Shown here: piece by piece, positions 9,401 through 18,275 of the stretch
Layout: each line of letters opens with the position of its first letter
How positions within the stretch are numbered: position 1 is the first letter of the stretch
Origin: Flavobacteriaceae bacterium YJPT1-3
GTDB lineage: Bacteria; Bacteroidota; Bacteroidia; Flavobacteriales; Flavobacteriaceae
Assembly: GCA_029866965.1 (NCBI GenBank)
Contig: CP123444.1
Coordinates: 1,715,501 to 1,779,500, forward strand
Length of the DNA stretch: 64,000 nt
Direction: 5' to 3'
Translations under genes and position numbers: made by a program
The notes under the pieces: generated by a model
The model's database searches: none
Seen by the model: only the letters and a program-made list of their open reading frames with translations
What the model was told of the DNA's origin: nothing

Positions 9401-10174
9401 TTACACGCTTATGTTTTGGCCCTGATCTGTGGCTAAGAGATAAAGAGCAAAGCCGATTCCTGCTATTGCCATGACGCCTATTACAAGGATTATATATGCG
9501 ACCATGTACAGGAGAAATCGACCTATAGCTTCCCACCAACCCATGGCGTAAAGCCTTTTGATCATCCAAACATAATACAGCAAAACGGGTATGGTTGGCA
9601 GATTGGTAATCAGAAAGTAATCGGCTCCAAGGAGAACAGGAATAAGGGAAAATAAAAAGACGGCAATAAAAGTTTGAGCGATGTAGAATCCATTCCAAAC
9701 CAGGTGACCTACGTAGTTATATTTCTTTTTATCTATGAAAACAAGCTTGGTCATCAGTGCCCCGAGAGGAAGCAGTATTAAGTTAATAAGTCCTTGATAT
9801 TCAAAAACTAAATTGAATTGAGCCATGATGTTTTCCATCGAAGAACTGGCTTCCGGGATGACAAAATCCTGAGGATTAATTTTTTTAGCGAACACAAAAA
9901 GTAAACCCGTCAGGGTAATAGCCAGTGCGAAGTAATTACTGAGGGGCATGTAGCGCTTACGAAGACCATTGATATATCCATCGGCTACCGCTTCCGGTTT
10001 TCTAAACAGATCAAGAAAGGTGAGTAGGAGCGCACTGTCCAGTTCGAGATAGCGTTCTTGAACTTCTTTACCAATGGCTTTAAGCGTCAGTACTTCATCG
10101 ATTTTCTTTGCGCCGCAGCGTGAACAATACAGGTCGTCTTTTGACAAAGCATATTGGCAATTTTTACAGGGCAT
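9401..10174 (-). CDS. DUF3667 zinc-ribbon membrane protein (copy B)
   Basis: 257 aa. It begins with a zinc ribbon made of CKNC and CSRC (residues 3-20), then an amphipathic stretch with LFRKPEAVADGYINGLRKRY, which is the DUF3667 signature, and at least four hydrophobic segments after about residue 75. Function unknown. Its start overlaps the end of the upstream paralogue by 11 bp, so it is the last gene of a folP-cdaA-DUF3667-DUF3667 minus-strand series. Confidence 0.85.
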   Translation of the reverse strand: MPCKNCQYALSKDDLYCSRCGAKKIDEVLTLKAIGKEVQERYLELDSALLLTFLDLFRKPEAVADGYINGLRKRYMPLSNYFALAITLTGLLFVFAKKINPQDFVIPEASSSMENIMAQFNLVFEYQGLINLILLPLGALMTKLVFIDKKKYNYVGHLVWNGFYIAQTFIAVFLFSLIPVLLGADYFLITNLPTIPVLLYYVWMIKRLYAMGWWEAIGRFLLYMVAYIILVIGVMAIAGIGFALYLLATDQGQNISV

Positions 10175-11042
10175 AGCATGGAAGCTGTTGAATGAAATTA
10201 GACGTCATCGCTTGACTTTTGTTACTCATTTCTAACAGTTCATCCAACAATCCGCTATAATAGAAGATCCCGCCTGCAACCACAATTATGATCATTAAGA
10301 CAATTCCAGACAATAGGAGCGCAAGTAGCGTTTGAAGTATCGCCTTTTCTAGACTGATGCTATAGAGTTGCTGAAATACGAAGGTGGTGTATGGAATAGC
10401 CAGTAAGGTGACCAGGCCCGATAAGAGCATGGTCGCCAAGGGGGACCAAATCACCAGCAAGGATAGTCCAATATTGACGATATTGTAATGCGAGTAGGTG
10501 TATAGCCAGATTACCAGGTGCTCTATATAATTAAATGTTCTATTTCTAATGAAGACTAGCTTTGAGATCAAGGCTAAGACCGGGATAGTGAGAAAGGTAA
10601 TTAGCGATTGATATTTTTGAACACCTTCTGCAAAATTCAATCCCCATTCGGTTTCTTGTGGTGTATTATTTGGATTTAGGCTTTGGCTGAAATCGACGAT
10701 ATCATCTATAAAAAACTCGTTAAAGATGAAGGTGTACGCTCCGGCCACGGTGATCGATATCGCAAAATAACTAATGGCAGAGAGGTACTTCTTGCGGGTA
10801 CCATTGATATAGCCTCCAATTACATCTTTGGGATTTTTAAAAAGTGCCAGGAAAGTGCGCATAAATCCATTCTCCAGATTCAGGAATCGCTCATTGAAAT
10901 CTTCCAATAGGTTGCCTGCGGTCAGCCGATTTTCAATGCGTTTGGCACCGCAATGCGGACAATACGATTGATGGATTGCAAGAGGTGCGCTACAGCATTT
11001 ACAAAAATGGGATTGAGGAACGAGTTCATTGTTCTTACTCAT
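10164..11042 (-). CDS. DUF3667 zinc-ribbon membrane protein (copy A)
   Basis: About 292 aa. CKCC and CPHC form an N-terminal zinc ribbon, followed by FKNPKDVIGGYINGTRKKYL, the same signature as in the neighbouring copy, and about five membrane segments. The ATG at 11042 is preferred. A GTG at 11048 overlapping the cdaA stop is possible but adds only two residues. The tight coupling to cdaA and the tandem duplication suggest a membrane-associated function linked to c-di-AMP, which is inference only. Confidence 0.85.
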   Translation of the reverse strand: MSKNNELVPQSHFCKCCSAPLAIHQSYCPHCGAKRIENRLTAGNLLEDFNERFLNLENGFMRTFLALFKNPKDVIGGYINGTRKKYLSAISYFAISITVAGAYTFIFNEFFIDDIVDFSQSLNPNNTPQETEWGLNFAEGVQKYQSLITFLTIPVLALISKLVFIRNRTFNYIEHLVIWLYTYSHYNIVNIGLSLLVIWSPLATMLLSGLVTLLAIPYTTFVFQQLYSISLEKAILQTLLALLLSGIVLMIIIVVAGGIFYYSGLLDELLEMSNKSQAMTSNFIQQLPCYAL

Positions 11043-11044
11043 GA

Positions 11045-11818
11045 TCACGAGAGGTCTTGATGGATCATGTTGATCAAGTCTTGCGTCGACTCGTAAAGTG
11101 CAAATTCGCCATTGCGCATATAACTGATCTCACCTGTTTCTTCACTAACTACCAGGGCTACCGCATCAGTTTTTTCAGTAACTCCTAAAGCAGCTCGGTG
11201 GCGCAAGCCAAAGCGCAGAGGGATCGTTCGCTCGTTGGATACCGGCAATATGGCCCGGGTAGCGGTGATGCGATTGCCTTCAATAATTACGGCCCCGTCA
11301 TGCAGGGTGGCGTTTTTATAGAAGATACTTTCGATAATGGGCCGATTCACCTCGATATCCATTTGATCTCCGGTGCTTTTGATGAAGTCTAGGTTCGTGG
11401 TGCGTTTGATCACGATTAAGGCTCCGGTTTTCGTAGCCGCCATATTTTCACAGGCTTTCAAGATGGCCTCCAGATCTGTATCGCGAAGATCCTCACCCCG
11501 CATAAAGTGTAAGGTCTTAAAGAGGCCACTTTTTTTGAGATTGGTACTCCCGATCATCAAAAGAAACTTTCTGATCTCCGGTTGAAAAACGACGATGAGC
11601 GCGATAATCCCTACTCCAATAAATTGGCCTAAAATGGTGCTGAGCATCTCCATTTTCAGCAGATCAGTCAGCCAGGCGATAAAGGCCACTACAATAATTC
11701 CGGCGAGAATTCGAATGGCTACAGTACCCTTAACCAGTTTGTAGATGTAGTAGAACAGGGTCGCAACAAGTACGATGTCGATGATATCGAGTATTCTAAA
11801 ATTGTCCCAGAAATTCAA
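11045..11818 (-). CDS. cdaA: Diadenylate cyclase (c-di-AMP synthase)
   Basis: 257 aa from a TTG at 11818. It makes the second messenger c-di-AMP from two ATP at the inner membrane. Three hydrophobic segments occupy about residues 1-90 (IVLVATLFYYIYKL, ILAGIIVVAFIAWL, FIGVGIIALIVVF). The DAC domain follows with the catalytic DGAVII and RHRAALG motifs. The frame stays open upstream to 12055, but that part overlaps folP in another frame and has no family resemblance, while NFWDNFRILDIIDIVL matches the usual N terminus. Start codon TTG, 20 bp after the folP stop. Confidence 0.93.
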   Translation of the reverse strand: MNFWDNFRILDIIDIVLVATLFYYIYKLVKGTVAIRILAGIIVVAFIAWLTDLLKMEMLSTILGQFIGVGIIALIVVFQPEIRKFLLMIGSTNLKKSGLFKTLHFMRGEDLRDTDLEAILKACENMAATKTGALIVIKRTTNLDFIKSTGDQMDIEVNRPIIESIFYKNATLHDGAVIIEGNRITATRAILPVSNERTIPLRFGLRHRAALGVTEKTDAVALVVSEETGEISYMRNGEFALYESTQDLINMIHQDLS

Positions 11819-11838
11819 TAGTGTGGTTTTGGGTAAAG

Positions 11839-12690
11839 TTAAACATTTATGTGAGTGGACGTAGTTTCCTGTAAGGCTTGAATCAGAGCGATACAATCCA
11901 TGGCTTCGCCTACATCGTGTACGCGCAACAGGTGAGCTCCTTTGATCAGGGCGATACTGTGTAAGACGGTGGTCCCGTGCAGGGCATCCGCCGCATCCTT
12001 CTTCAGGGTTTGAAAGATCATTGACTTTCGCGAAAGCCCAACCAAAACAGGGCATTCCAGGCGTTGTAAAATTTCAAGCTTATTCAATAATTCAAAATTC
12101 TGAGCTCTGGTCTTGGCGAAACCAAATCCCGGATCAATAATCACGTCCGTGACCCCTGCGGCGTAGGCAGCATCCCGCTGTTCGCTTAAGTAGTGTGCAA
12201 CTTCCAAGGTTACATTTTCATAGTGGGTATGATCTTGCATCGTTTGTGGAGTGCCCCGCATATGCATCAAAATTACCGGAACCTGATTGCCGGCCGCGAT
12301 TTTCAGGAGCTGAGGCTCCTGGGTGCCTCCCGAAATATCGTTGATCATAGCCGCACCACGATCAATCGCTTTTTGGGCTACGCTTGCGCGGAAGGTATCT
12401 ACTGAGAGGGGGATGTCCGGAAATTCCTGACGTAGACGTTCTAAGGCAGGAAGTAGTCGTTTTTGTTCTTCTTCCTCGCTCACCCAATCAGCACCCGGGC
12501 GAGAACTAAAGGCCCCTAGATCTAAAAAAGAGGCTCCCTCAGTAATCATTTGCTCCGCCTTTCTTAAGAGCTTTCGATCTTCTTGAACCCTACTATTTGC
12601 GTAGAAGGAGTCAGGCGTTGCGTTGAGTATACCCATTACCCGTGGAGTGTTTAGATCGAATAGTCGCCCTTGGCAATTGATGGTTGGCAT
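11839..12690 (-). CDS. folP: Dihydropteroate synthase
   Basis: 283 aa. It joins p-aminobenzoate to the pterin diphosphate in folate synthesis. Family motifs: VMGILNATPDSFYANSR, DLGAFSSRPGADWVSEEEE, MINDISGG, VILMHMRGTPQTMQ, IIDPGFGFAKTRAQN and GLSRKSM. All are in the expected order and the length is normal. A perfect CTTTCGCGAAAG palindrome falls on the codons of the GLSRKSM loop. Confidence 0.96.
   Translation of the reverse strand: MPTINCQGRLFDLNTPRVMGILNATPDSFYANSRVQEDRKLLRKAEQMITEGASFLDLGAFSSRPGADWVSEEEEQKRLLPALERLRQEFPDIPLSVDTFRASVAQKAIDRGAAMINDISGGTQEPQLLKIAAGNQVPVILMHMRGTPQTMQDHTHYENVTLEVAHYLSEQRDAAYAAGVTDVIIDPGFGFAKTRAQNFELLNKLEILQRLECPVLVGLSRKSMIFQTLKKDAADALHGTTVLHSIALIKGAHLLRVHDVGEAMDCIALIQALQETTSTHINV
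12025..12036. repeat. Iterated 12-bp palindrome CTTTCGCGAAAG (copy 2)
   Basis: Perfect copy inside folP, at codons of the conserved Ser-Arg-Lys loop. Confidence 0.85.
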
Positions 12691-12754
12691 GAATGTACTG
12701 TGGTTTTTTAGTCTTAGTATTTTAAGCGAAATTTACGCAAATTCCTAGGCATAG

Positions 12755-13300
12755 ATGGCGAATACCTCACAACAATACGACGCTGTGATCAAGCAGTGTC
12801 GTTCCCTCTTTATCAACAAGATGAAAGACTATGGCAGTGCCTGGCGCATTTTAAGACTGCCCTCACTGACCGATCAAATTTTTATTAAAGCCCAGCGTAT
12901 TCGTGGTTTGCAGCAAAATGCATCCAGACGTGTGGATGAGGATGAAACCTCAGAATTCATCGGTATCATCAATTATTCGGTCATGGCACTCATTCAATTG
13001 GAGCGAGGAGTGGCTGATCAACCCGATCTCAACACTGAAGAATCCACAAAGGCCTATGATGAGCAAATAGCCATCACCAAGGCATTGATGGAAGATAAGA
13101 ATCACGATTACGGGGAGGCCTGGCGGGAAATGCGCGTGAGCTCATTAACTGATCTCATCTTGCAAAAATTATTGCGCGTGAAACAAATCGAAAACAATCA
13201 AGGTAAGACCCTGGTGTCTGAGGGAATCGATGCGAACTATCAGGATATGATCAATTACGCCGTGTTTGCTTTGATTTTAATGCAAGAATCTGCCGTATGA
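12755..13300 (+). CDS. DUF1599 protein with two tandem domains
   Basis: 181 aa. It consists of two copies of the same unit: KMKDYGSAWRILRLPSLTDQ (about residues 23-42) and NHDYGEAWREMRVSSLTDL (about 115-133), each followed by a K-rich helix and later a INYSVMAL or INYAVFAL stretch. The family is known as DUF1599, and a link to nucleotide modification has been proposed for it. It is divergent from folP and translationally coupled (4-bp ATGA overlap) to the next gene. Confidence 0.88.
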   Translation: MANTSQQYDAVIKQCRSLFINKMKDYGSAWRILRLPSLTDQIFIKAQRIRGLQQNASRRVDEDETSEFIGIINYSVMALIQLERGVADQPDLNTEESTKAYDEQIAITKALMEDKNHDYGEAWREMRVSSLTDLILQKLLRVKQIENNQGKTLVSEGIDANYQDMINYAVFALILMQESAV

Positions 13301-15051
13301 ATTTGAAGCAAATCAGCGTAGGGGTGATCCGAATTGTCGTGGGCGTCTTGTTCATCATTTCAGGGATGGTGAAACTGAATGATCCTTTAGGATTCTCCTA
13401 TAAACTCCAGGAGTATTTTTCGGCACCGGTACTCAATATCGAGTGGCTTTCTCCCTTTGCTCTGGGTCTGGCCATCATACTGGTAGTCGTTGAGGTTGTT
13501 CTAGGTATCGCTCTTATTATCGGGTATCTACGCAAACTTACCTTATGGCTACTCCTGCTGATGATTGCCTTCTTTACTTTTTTGACCTTTTATTCGGCTT
13601 ATTTCAATAAAGTGACCGACTGTGGCTGCTTTGGCGATGCGTTGCCCTTAGATCCCTGGGAGTCTTTTGCTAAAGATGTGGTCCTGCTCATCTTGATTTT
13701 GTTCTTGTTGTTCAATCAAAAGCACATCCAACCTTTTTTCAATAAAGGGGTACGTTCGGTGCTCATTTTGGTGTCCTTTCTGGCTTGCCTGTCCTTTGGA
13801 TATTACGTATTGATGCATCTGCCCGTTTGGGATTTCCGTCCCTACAAGGTGGGTGTGAATATACCGGAAGCGAGTTCAATTCCCGAAGGGGCTCCTGAGG
13901 CAGTATTTGAGTACGAATGGGTGTTTAAAGTGGATGGTGCTGAAAAAACCATCATCACCAATGGCTCATATCCGGAGGTGCCCAATGGTGAATTCATTGA
14001 GGTCAATACCCAGGAGATCAGTCCGGGTTACGTTCCTCCAATACACGATTTCAGTATTGAACGAGGGGAGAAGGACTTTACGCAGCAGATGATGGAAGAA
14101 GACCATCTGCTAATCGTCGTCGCCTACAATCTGGCCAATACCGAACTGGAAGGGTACTACGGATTACGTCAGCGTACCGAGGAAGCTCTGCGTAAAGGGT
14201 ACAAAGTAATAGGTTTGACAGCTTCAGACCCAGCCACTATTGCTCGTTTCATCAGAGAACAAAAACTGCACTTTGACTTTTATTTTACGGATGAAACCGT
14301 ACTTAAAACGATTGTTCGGTCCAGTCCGGGTATTCTCAAGCTACAGCAAGGGACCATTCAGCAGAAATTGCATTGGAATGATCTCGAACAACTGAACCTG
14401 GAAACCTTAGCTTCTGCTCAGCCTAAACTCGATTTTACGCTAAAGCGAAAGTTAGACAGCATTCAGGTTTTAGATCAACAATATCGAATCTTGATGCAGA
14501 TTGAAGGCGAGGAAGCCCGAAAGGAAAGGGCTGTGGATATGGGATTGGACCCGATGGAGGCTTCTGGCGATCTGTGGCGTAAACAAATGCTTTTGGATTC
14601 TACCAATATGCAATTTGTAGACCGAGTCATGAAGAACAGGGGCTATCCCGGTAAGGATCTCGTAGGAACGCCCACCAACACCGTTGCCTGGTATGTCATT
14701 CAGCACAATCCGGAATACATTCCCAAATATTTAGACACCATCCGTCAGGCCGCTCAACAGGATCAACTCCCCATGCGATTGGTAGCCATGATGGAAGACC
14801 GCTACCTGATGGGCGAGGGCAAAGCGCAGCGCTTTGGCACTCAAGGTTCGGTACTACCGGATGGCACGGAGTTCATCTGGCCCATTCAAGATCCTGAACA
14901 GGTAAATGAACGCCGCAAGGAGGTGGGCTTTGACCAAACCATTGAAGCTTACGCGAAAAGTCTCTTTGGGGAAGATTTTGAGTACGAAGTGCTGACCCTG
15001 GAGGAAGCTGAAGCATTGCGCAAGCAGGATTTGACAAATCAAGATGATTAG
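13297..15051 (+). CDS. DoxX/MauE-like membrane protein with thioredoxin-like and DUF6624-like parts
   Basis: 584 aa. Residues about 1-150 have four membrane helices and TDCGCFGDALPL, the DoxX/MauE-like domain seen in Bacteroidota proteins that start MKL..IS..R.ivG..F..SG..K. Residues about 190-380 look thioredoxin-like without a CxxC pair. Residues about 385-575 contain RGYPGKDLVGT, AWYVIQHN, MMEDRYLMGEGKAQRFGTQ, which resemble the DUF6624 family. The usual DoxX/thioredoxin-like version of this protein stops at about 365 aa, so the C-terminal part is an extra domain. It overlaps DUF1599 by 4 bp and the ABC permease by 8 bp. Confidence 0.8.
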   Translation: MNLKQISVGVIRIVVGVLFIISGMVKLNDPLGFSYKLQEYFSAPVLNIEWLSPFALGLAIILVVVEVVLGIALIIGYLRKLTLWLLLLMIAFFTFLTFYSAYFNKVTDCGCFGDALPLDPWESFAKDVVLLILILFLLFNQKHIQPFFNKGVRSVLILVSFLACLSFGYYVLMHLPVWDFRPYKVGVNIPEASSIPEGAPEAVFEYEWVFKVDGAEKTIITNGSYPEVPNGEFIEVNTQEISPGYVPPIHDFSIERGEKDFTQQMMEEDHLLIVVAYNLANTELEGYYGLRQRTEEALRKGYKVIGLTASDPATIARFIREQKLHFDFYFTDETVLKTIVRSSPGILKLQQGTIQQKLHWNDLEQLNLETLASAQPKLDFTLKRKLDSIQVLDQQYRILMQIEGEEARKERAVDMGLDPMEASGDLWRKQMLLDSTNMQFVDRVMKNRGYPGKDLVGTPTNTVAWYVIQHNPEYIPKYLDTIRQAAQQDQLPMRLVAMMEDRYLMGEGKAQRFGTQGSVLPDGTEFIWPIQDPEQVNERRKEVGFDQTIEAYAKSLFGEDFEYEVLTLEEAEALRKQDLTNQDD

Positions 15052-16132
15052 GTATATCCTCAAAAAACTGAGTTACGCGTTACTCACGCTTTTTGGTGTT
15101 GTCACAGTCATCTTTTTTCTTTTTACTGTACTTCCCGGAGACCCTGCGAGAATGATGCTCGATCAGAATGAAGATCCGGAGCAACTGGCGATCATAAGGG
15201 CCAAATATGGTTTCGATAAACCAATTGGGCAGCAATACTTGTATTATCTCAATGATCTCTCCCCCGTATCGCTGCACAGCACAAGAGCGGGGGCCTATAC
15301 GTATATCGCTCCTCCCGATGCTGTCTATCAAAAGTACTCCGCCTGGCCCTTATTGCGTCTGGGTGAAATTACCCTCGCACTCAAAGTGCCTTACCTGAGA
15401 GAAAGTTTCCAGAAGACTGGAAAAACGGTTACCGCGGTGATTGCAGAAACCTTACCCAATACGATCGTTCTTGCAGTCAGTGCGATTACCATTGCCATCG
15501 TTATTGGGATATTTTTAGGGATTATTTCTGCGGTCTATAAGGATACGGCTCTGGATAAAGGGATTCAGGTGATCAGCACACTGGGAATGAGTGTCCCTAG
15601 TTTTTTTAGCGCCATACTTTTTGCCTGGTTTTTCGGCTATGTTTTGCACGAGTACACCCGCTTGAACATGACCGGAAGTCTTTACGCCATGGACGATTTT
15701 GGAGAAGGAGTATCCATTCAATGGAAGAATTTGATACTTCCTGCGCTCGTTCTGGGAATACGCCCCCTTGCGGTAATCATTCAGTTGATGCGTAGTTCTC
15801 TCCTGGAAGTCTTTGGGCAGGAATACATCAGGACTGCTAAAGCAAAGGGCCTGAGCCCGTATCAGGTGATCAAAAACCACGCTTTGAAAAATGCGCTTAA
15901 TCCGGTGGTCACCGCAGTCTCCGGATGGTTCGCTTCCATGCTGGCCGGTGCGGTGTTCGTTGAGTATATATTTGGCTGGAACGGGCTAGGAAAAGAGATT
16001 GTAGATGCTTTGAATACCTTAGACCTTCCCGTGATCATAGGAGCCGTATTGGTCATCGCCTTGATGTTCATTCTGATTAATATCTTTGTGGACATCATTT
16101 ATGGCTGGCTGGATCCTAAAATAAGAGGATGA
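15044..16132 (+). CDS. ABC transporter permease, DppB/OppB-like
   Basis: 362 aa. An N-terminal helix with LLTLFGVVTVIFFLFTVLPGDP and the binding-protein-dependent permease motif EYIRTAKAKGLSPYQVIKNHALKNALNPV are characteristic of peptide/nickel-type permeases (DppB), which import via an ATPase partner. Six membrane segments are predicted. A large hydrophilic loop occupies about residues 60-120. No DppA, DppC or DppD partner is next to it; it sits alone between a DoxX-type gene and tpiA, so its partners must be elsewhere. Confidence 0.88.
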   Translation: MIRYILKKLSYALLTLFGVVTVIFFLFTVLPGDPARMMLDQNEDPEQLAIIRAKYGFDKPIGQQYLYYLNDLSPVSLHSTRAGAYTYIAPPDAVYQKYSAWPLLRLGEITLALKVPYLRESFQKTGKTVTAVIAETLPNTIVLAVSAITIAIVIGIFLGIISAVYKDTALDKGIQVISTLGMSVPSFFSAILFAWFFGYVLHEYTRLNMTGSLYAMDDFGEGVSIQWKNLILPALVLGIRPLAVIIQLMRSSLLEVFGQEYIRTAKAKGLSPYQVIKNHALKNALNPVVTAVSGWFASMLAGAVFVEYIFGWNGLGKEIVDALNTLDLPVIIGAVLVIALMFILINIFVDIIYGWLDPKIRG

Positions 16133-16169
16133 TTCCTCACCATTGCACTAACTAAAACCACAAACCACT

Positions 16170-16919
16170 ATGAGAACTAAAATTGTTGCCGGAAATTGGA
16201 AAATGAATTTGGATCTGGCAGAGACTACGACGCTCATCGCCGGACTTAAGAAGCAAGAGCAAACTAGCGAGGCCCAGGTCATTATTGCTCCGCCTTTTAC
16301 CAATCTTTATGCTGCTTTTGAGGCGCTTCGCGATTCGGATATTCATGTTGCAGGTCAAAATGTAAGTAGTGAAGAGCAGGGAGCCTTCACTGGAGAGGTT
16401 TCCGCCAAAATGCTTCGCAGTGTTGGAGCTCAAACCGTATTGATCGGCCATAGCGAACGACGAGCGATTTTTGGGGAAAGCGATGAATTGTTAGCTAAAA
16501 AAGTATCCAAAGCCCTGGAACATGAAATGACGATCATTTTTTGCTTTGGTGAAGATTTAAAGGATCGTAAACATGGCGAGCACTTTGAAGTCGTACGTAC
16601 ACAAATAAAGAAGGGGCTTTTTCATTTAGAGGCCAAGGCCTGGAAACATGTGGTATTGGCTTATGAGCCGGTATGGGCTATCGGGACCGGAGAGACGGCC
16701 AGCCCGGAACAGGCTCAGGAGATGCATGCGTTTATCCGTACCGTGCTAGAGAAAAAGTACGATGAATCTCTCGCTCAATCCACCAGCATCCTTTATGGGG
16801 GTAGCGTAAAACCCAATAATGCTGCAGAGATTTTTTCTAAAAAGGATGTGGATGGCGGACTTATTGGTGGCGCTTCGCTGAATGCAGCCGATTTTTATGC
16901 GATCGTCAATGCCATCTAA
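16170..16919 (+). CDS. tpiA: Triosephosphate isomerase
   Basis: 249 aa TIM barrel, interconverting dihydroxyacetone phosphate and glyceraldehyde 3-phosphate. Visible motifs: AGNWKMN with the catalytic lysine, IGHSERRAIFGE with the catalytic histidine, AYEPVWAIGTGETAS with the catalytic glutamate and GGSVKPNNAAEI. The start ATG follows an A/C-rich leader 37 bp downstream of the permease. The stop overlaps the start of prmA by 11 bp. Confidence 0.97.
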   Translation: MRTKIVAGNWKMNLDLAETTTLIAGLKKQEQTSEAQVIIAPPFTNLYAAFEALRDSDIHVAGQNVSSEEQGAFTGEVSAKMLRSVGAQTVLIGHSERRAIFGESDELLAKKVSKALEHEMTIIFCFGEDLKDRKHGEHFEVVRTQIKKGLFHLEAKAWKHVVLAYEPVWAIGTGETASPEQAQEMHAFIRTVLEKKYDESLAQSTSILYGGSVKPNNAAEIFSKKDVDGGLIGGASLNAADFYAIVNAI

Positions 16920-17745
16920 TTATTACAAATATGCCTTCAAGGTAGAGCCTCCGCAACCTGGAGTGGAAATTCTTTTAGCTCAGCTCTCCGAGTTTCCCTT
17001 TGAAAGCTTCGAAGAGAGCGAGACTGGCTTAGATGCGTATATTCCTATCGATCAGACCCCTGGTGATCTAAAAGAGCAAATCGAAACACTCGACTTTGGT
17101 GACTTTAGTTTCATCCTCCAGGTGGAAGAAATTGAAACCATAAACTGGAATGAAGCCTGGGAAAAACAATTCGAGCCAATAGAAGTAGACGGTCGATGTG
17201 CAGTACGGGCCCCCTTTCACGAACCCATGGCGGTGGAGTACGAAATTGTGATCGAACCTAAAATGTCTTTCGGTACCGGCCATCATGAAACTACTCACTT
17301 AATGATCAAGCAGCTCCTTAAAGCTGATCTGAACAAGAAAAAGGTACTCGATATGGGCAGCGGGACGGGCATACTGGCTATTCTGGCTGCCATGAAGGGA
17401 GCTAAGGAGGTAGATGCCATTGATATTGATCATTGGTGTTATATGAATGCGCTTGAGAATGTAGAACGTAACCAGGTATCCCATATCCGGATAGAGGAGG
17501 GAGACGTTGGTTTATTGTCCGGGCGTAGTTACGAAGTCATTATTGCTAATATCAATCGAAACGTTTTGCTCAATGATATTCCCGCTTACGCGAAATGCCT
17601 GCCCGATGGCGGTACCCTCTTTTTAAGCGGATTTTATACGGAAGACATTCCGCTCATCTCCGAGCGTTGTAACGAACACGGACTTCATTTCTCGATGAAC
17701 TACGAGCGCAATAATTGGGTAGCCTGCAAGTTTATAAAACAGTGA
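16909..17745 (+). CDS. prmA: Ribosomal protein L11 methyltransferase
   Basis: 278 aa from the ATG at 16909, overlapping tpiA by 11 bp. PrmA trimethylates ribosomal protein L11 using S-adenosylmethionine. The N-terminal recognition domain (about 1-95) leads into SFGTGHHETTHLM and the AdoMet motif VLDMGSGTGILAILAA, then VIIANINRNVL (the N-x-N/R post-motif) and the C-terminal NNWVACKF. An earlier in-frame start at 16882 would add nine residues read from tpiA and is not favoured. Confidence 0.94.
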   Translation: MPSNYYKYAFKVEPPQPGVEILLAQLSEFPFESFEESETGLDAYIPIDQTPGDLKEQIETLDFGDFSFILQVEEIETINWNEAWEKQFEPIEVDGRCAVRAPFHEPMAVEYEIVIEPKMSFGTGHHETTHLMIKQLLKADLNKKKVLDMGSGTGILAILAAMKGAKEVDAIDIDHWCYMNALENVERNQVSHIRIEEGDVGLLSGRSYEVIIANINRNVLLNDIPAYAKCLPDGGTLFLSGFYTEDIPLISERCNEHGLHFSMNYERNNWVACKFIKQ

Positions 17746-17759
17746 GTTAGAAAATTTAT

Positions 17760-17767
17760 TAATTTTG
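17760..17767 (+). promoter_or_regulatory. -7 element TAATTTTG just before clpS
   Basis: Exact TAnnTTTG match ending 5 bp before the clpS ATG, so a transcript from here would be leaderless or nearly so. No clear -33 box at the usual spacing. Confidence 0.4.
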
Positions 17768-17771
17768 TGTC

Positions 17772-18059
17772 ATGACAACATTCTGGGCTTCAAAAGAACA
17801 AGTACAAGAAGAAGTAGATGTACTCTTTGCAGAAGACAAAGAGCATGAGATCGTCTTGTACAACGATGATGTCAATACTTTTGATCACGTGATCGACATG
17901 CTTGTCAAAGTCTGTGATCACAATCCACTTCAAGCAGAGCAATGTGCATTGATTGTACATTATAAGGGCAAGTGTGCAGTTAAAACAGGACCCTATCCCG
18001 ATCTCGAGCCACGTTGCTCCTCACTACTCGACGCCGGCCTAAGCGCGGAGATCGTATAA
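17772..18059 (+). CDS. clpS: ATP-dependent Clp protease adaptor ClpS
   Basis: 95 aa. ClpS hands N-degron substrates to ClpAP/ClpCP. The core EIVLYNDDVNTFDHVIDML, with the YNDD-x-N-T/H-F signature, and QAEQCALIVHYKGKCAVKTG are diagnostic. It lies 26 bp after prmA. A possible own promoter overlaps this gap. Confidence 0.95.
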   Translation: MTTFWASKEQVQEEVDVLFAEDKEHEIVLYNDDVNTFDHVIDMLVKVCDHNPLQAEQCALIVHYKGKCAVKTGPYPDLEPRCSSLLDAGLSAEIV

Positions 18060-18163
18060 TTACCATGTTATTCGTTTTCATTTGAACTCTCATCTACTGG
18101 GAGTAATCGTTTTTTATCAACGTATTGAAATCGAAAGACTTAGATAAAATAAGTGAATTTCAT

Positions 18164-18188
18164 CTGTTAAAATTTTGAATTTTAACAG
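18164..18188. promoter_or_regulatory. Perfect 11-bp inverted repeat
   Basis: CTGTTAAAATT (18164-18174), a TTG loop and AATTTTAACAG (18178-18188). There is no T run after it, so it is more likely an operator or weak hairpin than a terminator. It sits 88 bp upstream of the peptidase gene in an otherwise featureless 216-bp AT-rich gap. Confidence 0.4.
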
Positions 18189-18275
18189 GGTTAGGTAGGA
18201 CTTCTCGTACGAATTTTACTAATAAAACGTTAATTTTCTAAATGAATTAATTCATCTAACACTAACATTAATTTT

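Noticed and set aside
11819-12055. N-terminal extension of the cdaA reading frame
   Set aside because: It overlaps folP on the same strand in another frame, is rich in Arg/Pro/Cys and unlike CdaA; the TTG at 11818 gives the normal N terminus.
16882-16908. Upstream start for prmA
   Set aside because: It adds nine residues read from the end of tpiA; the ATG at 16909 begins PSNYYKYAFKV, which fits the family start.
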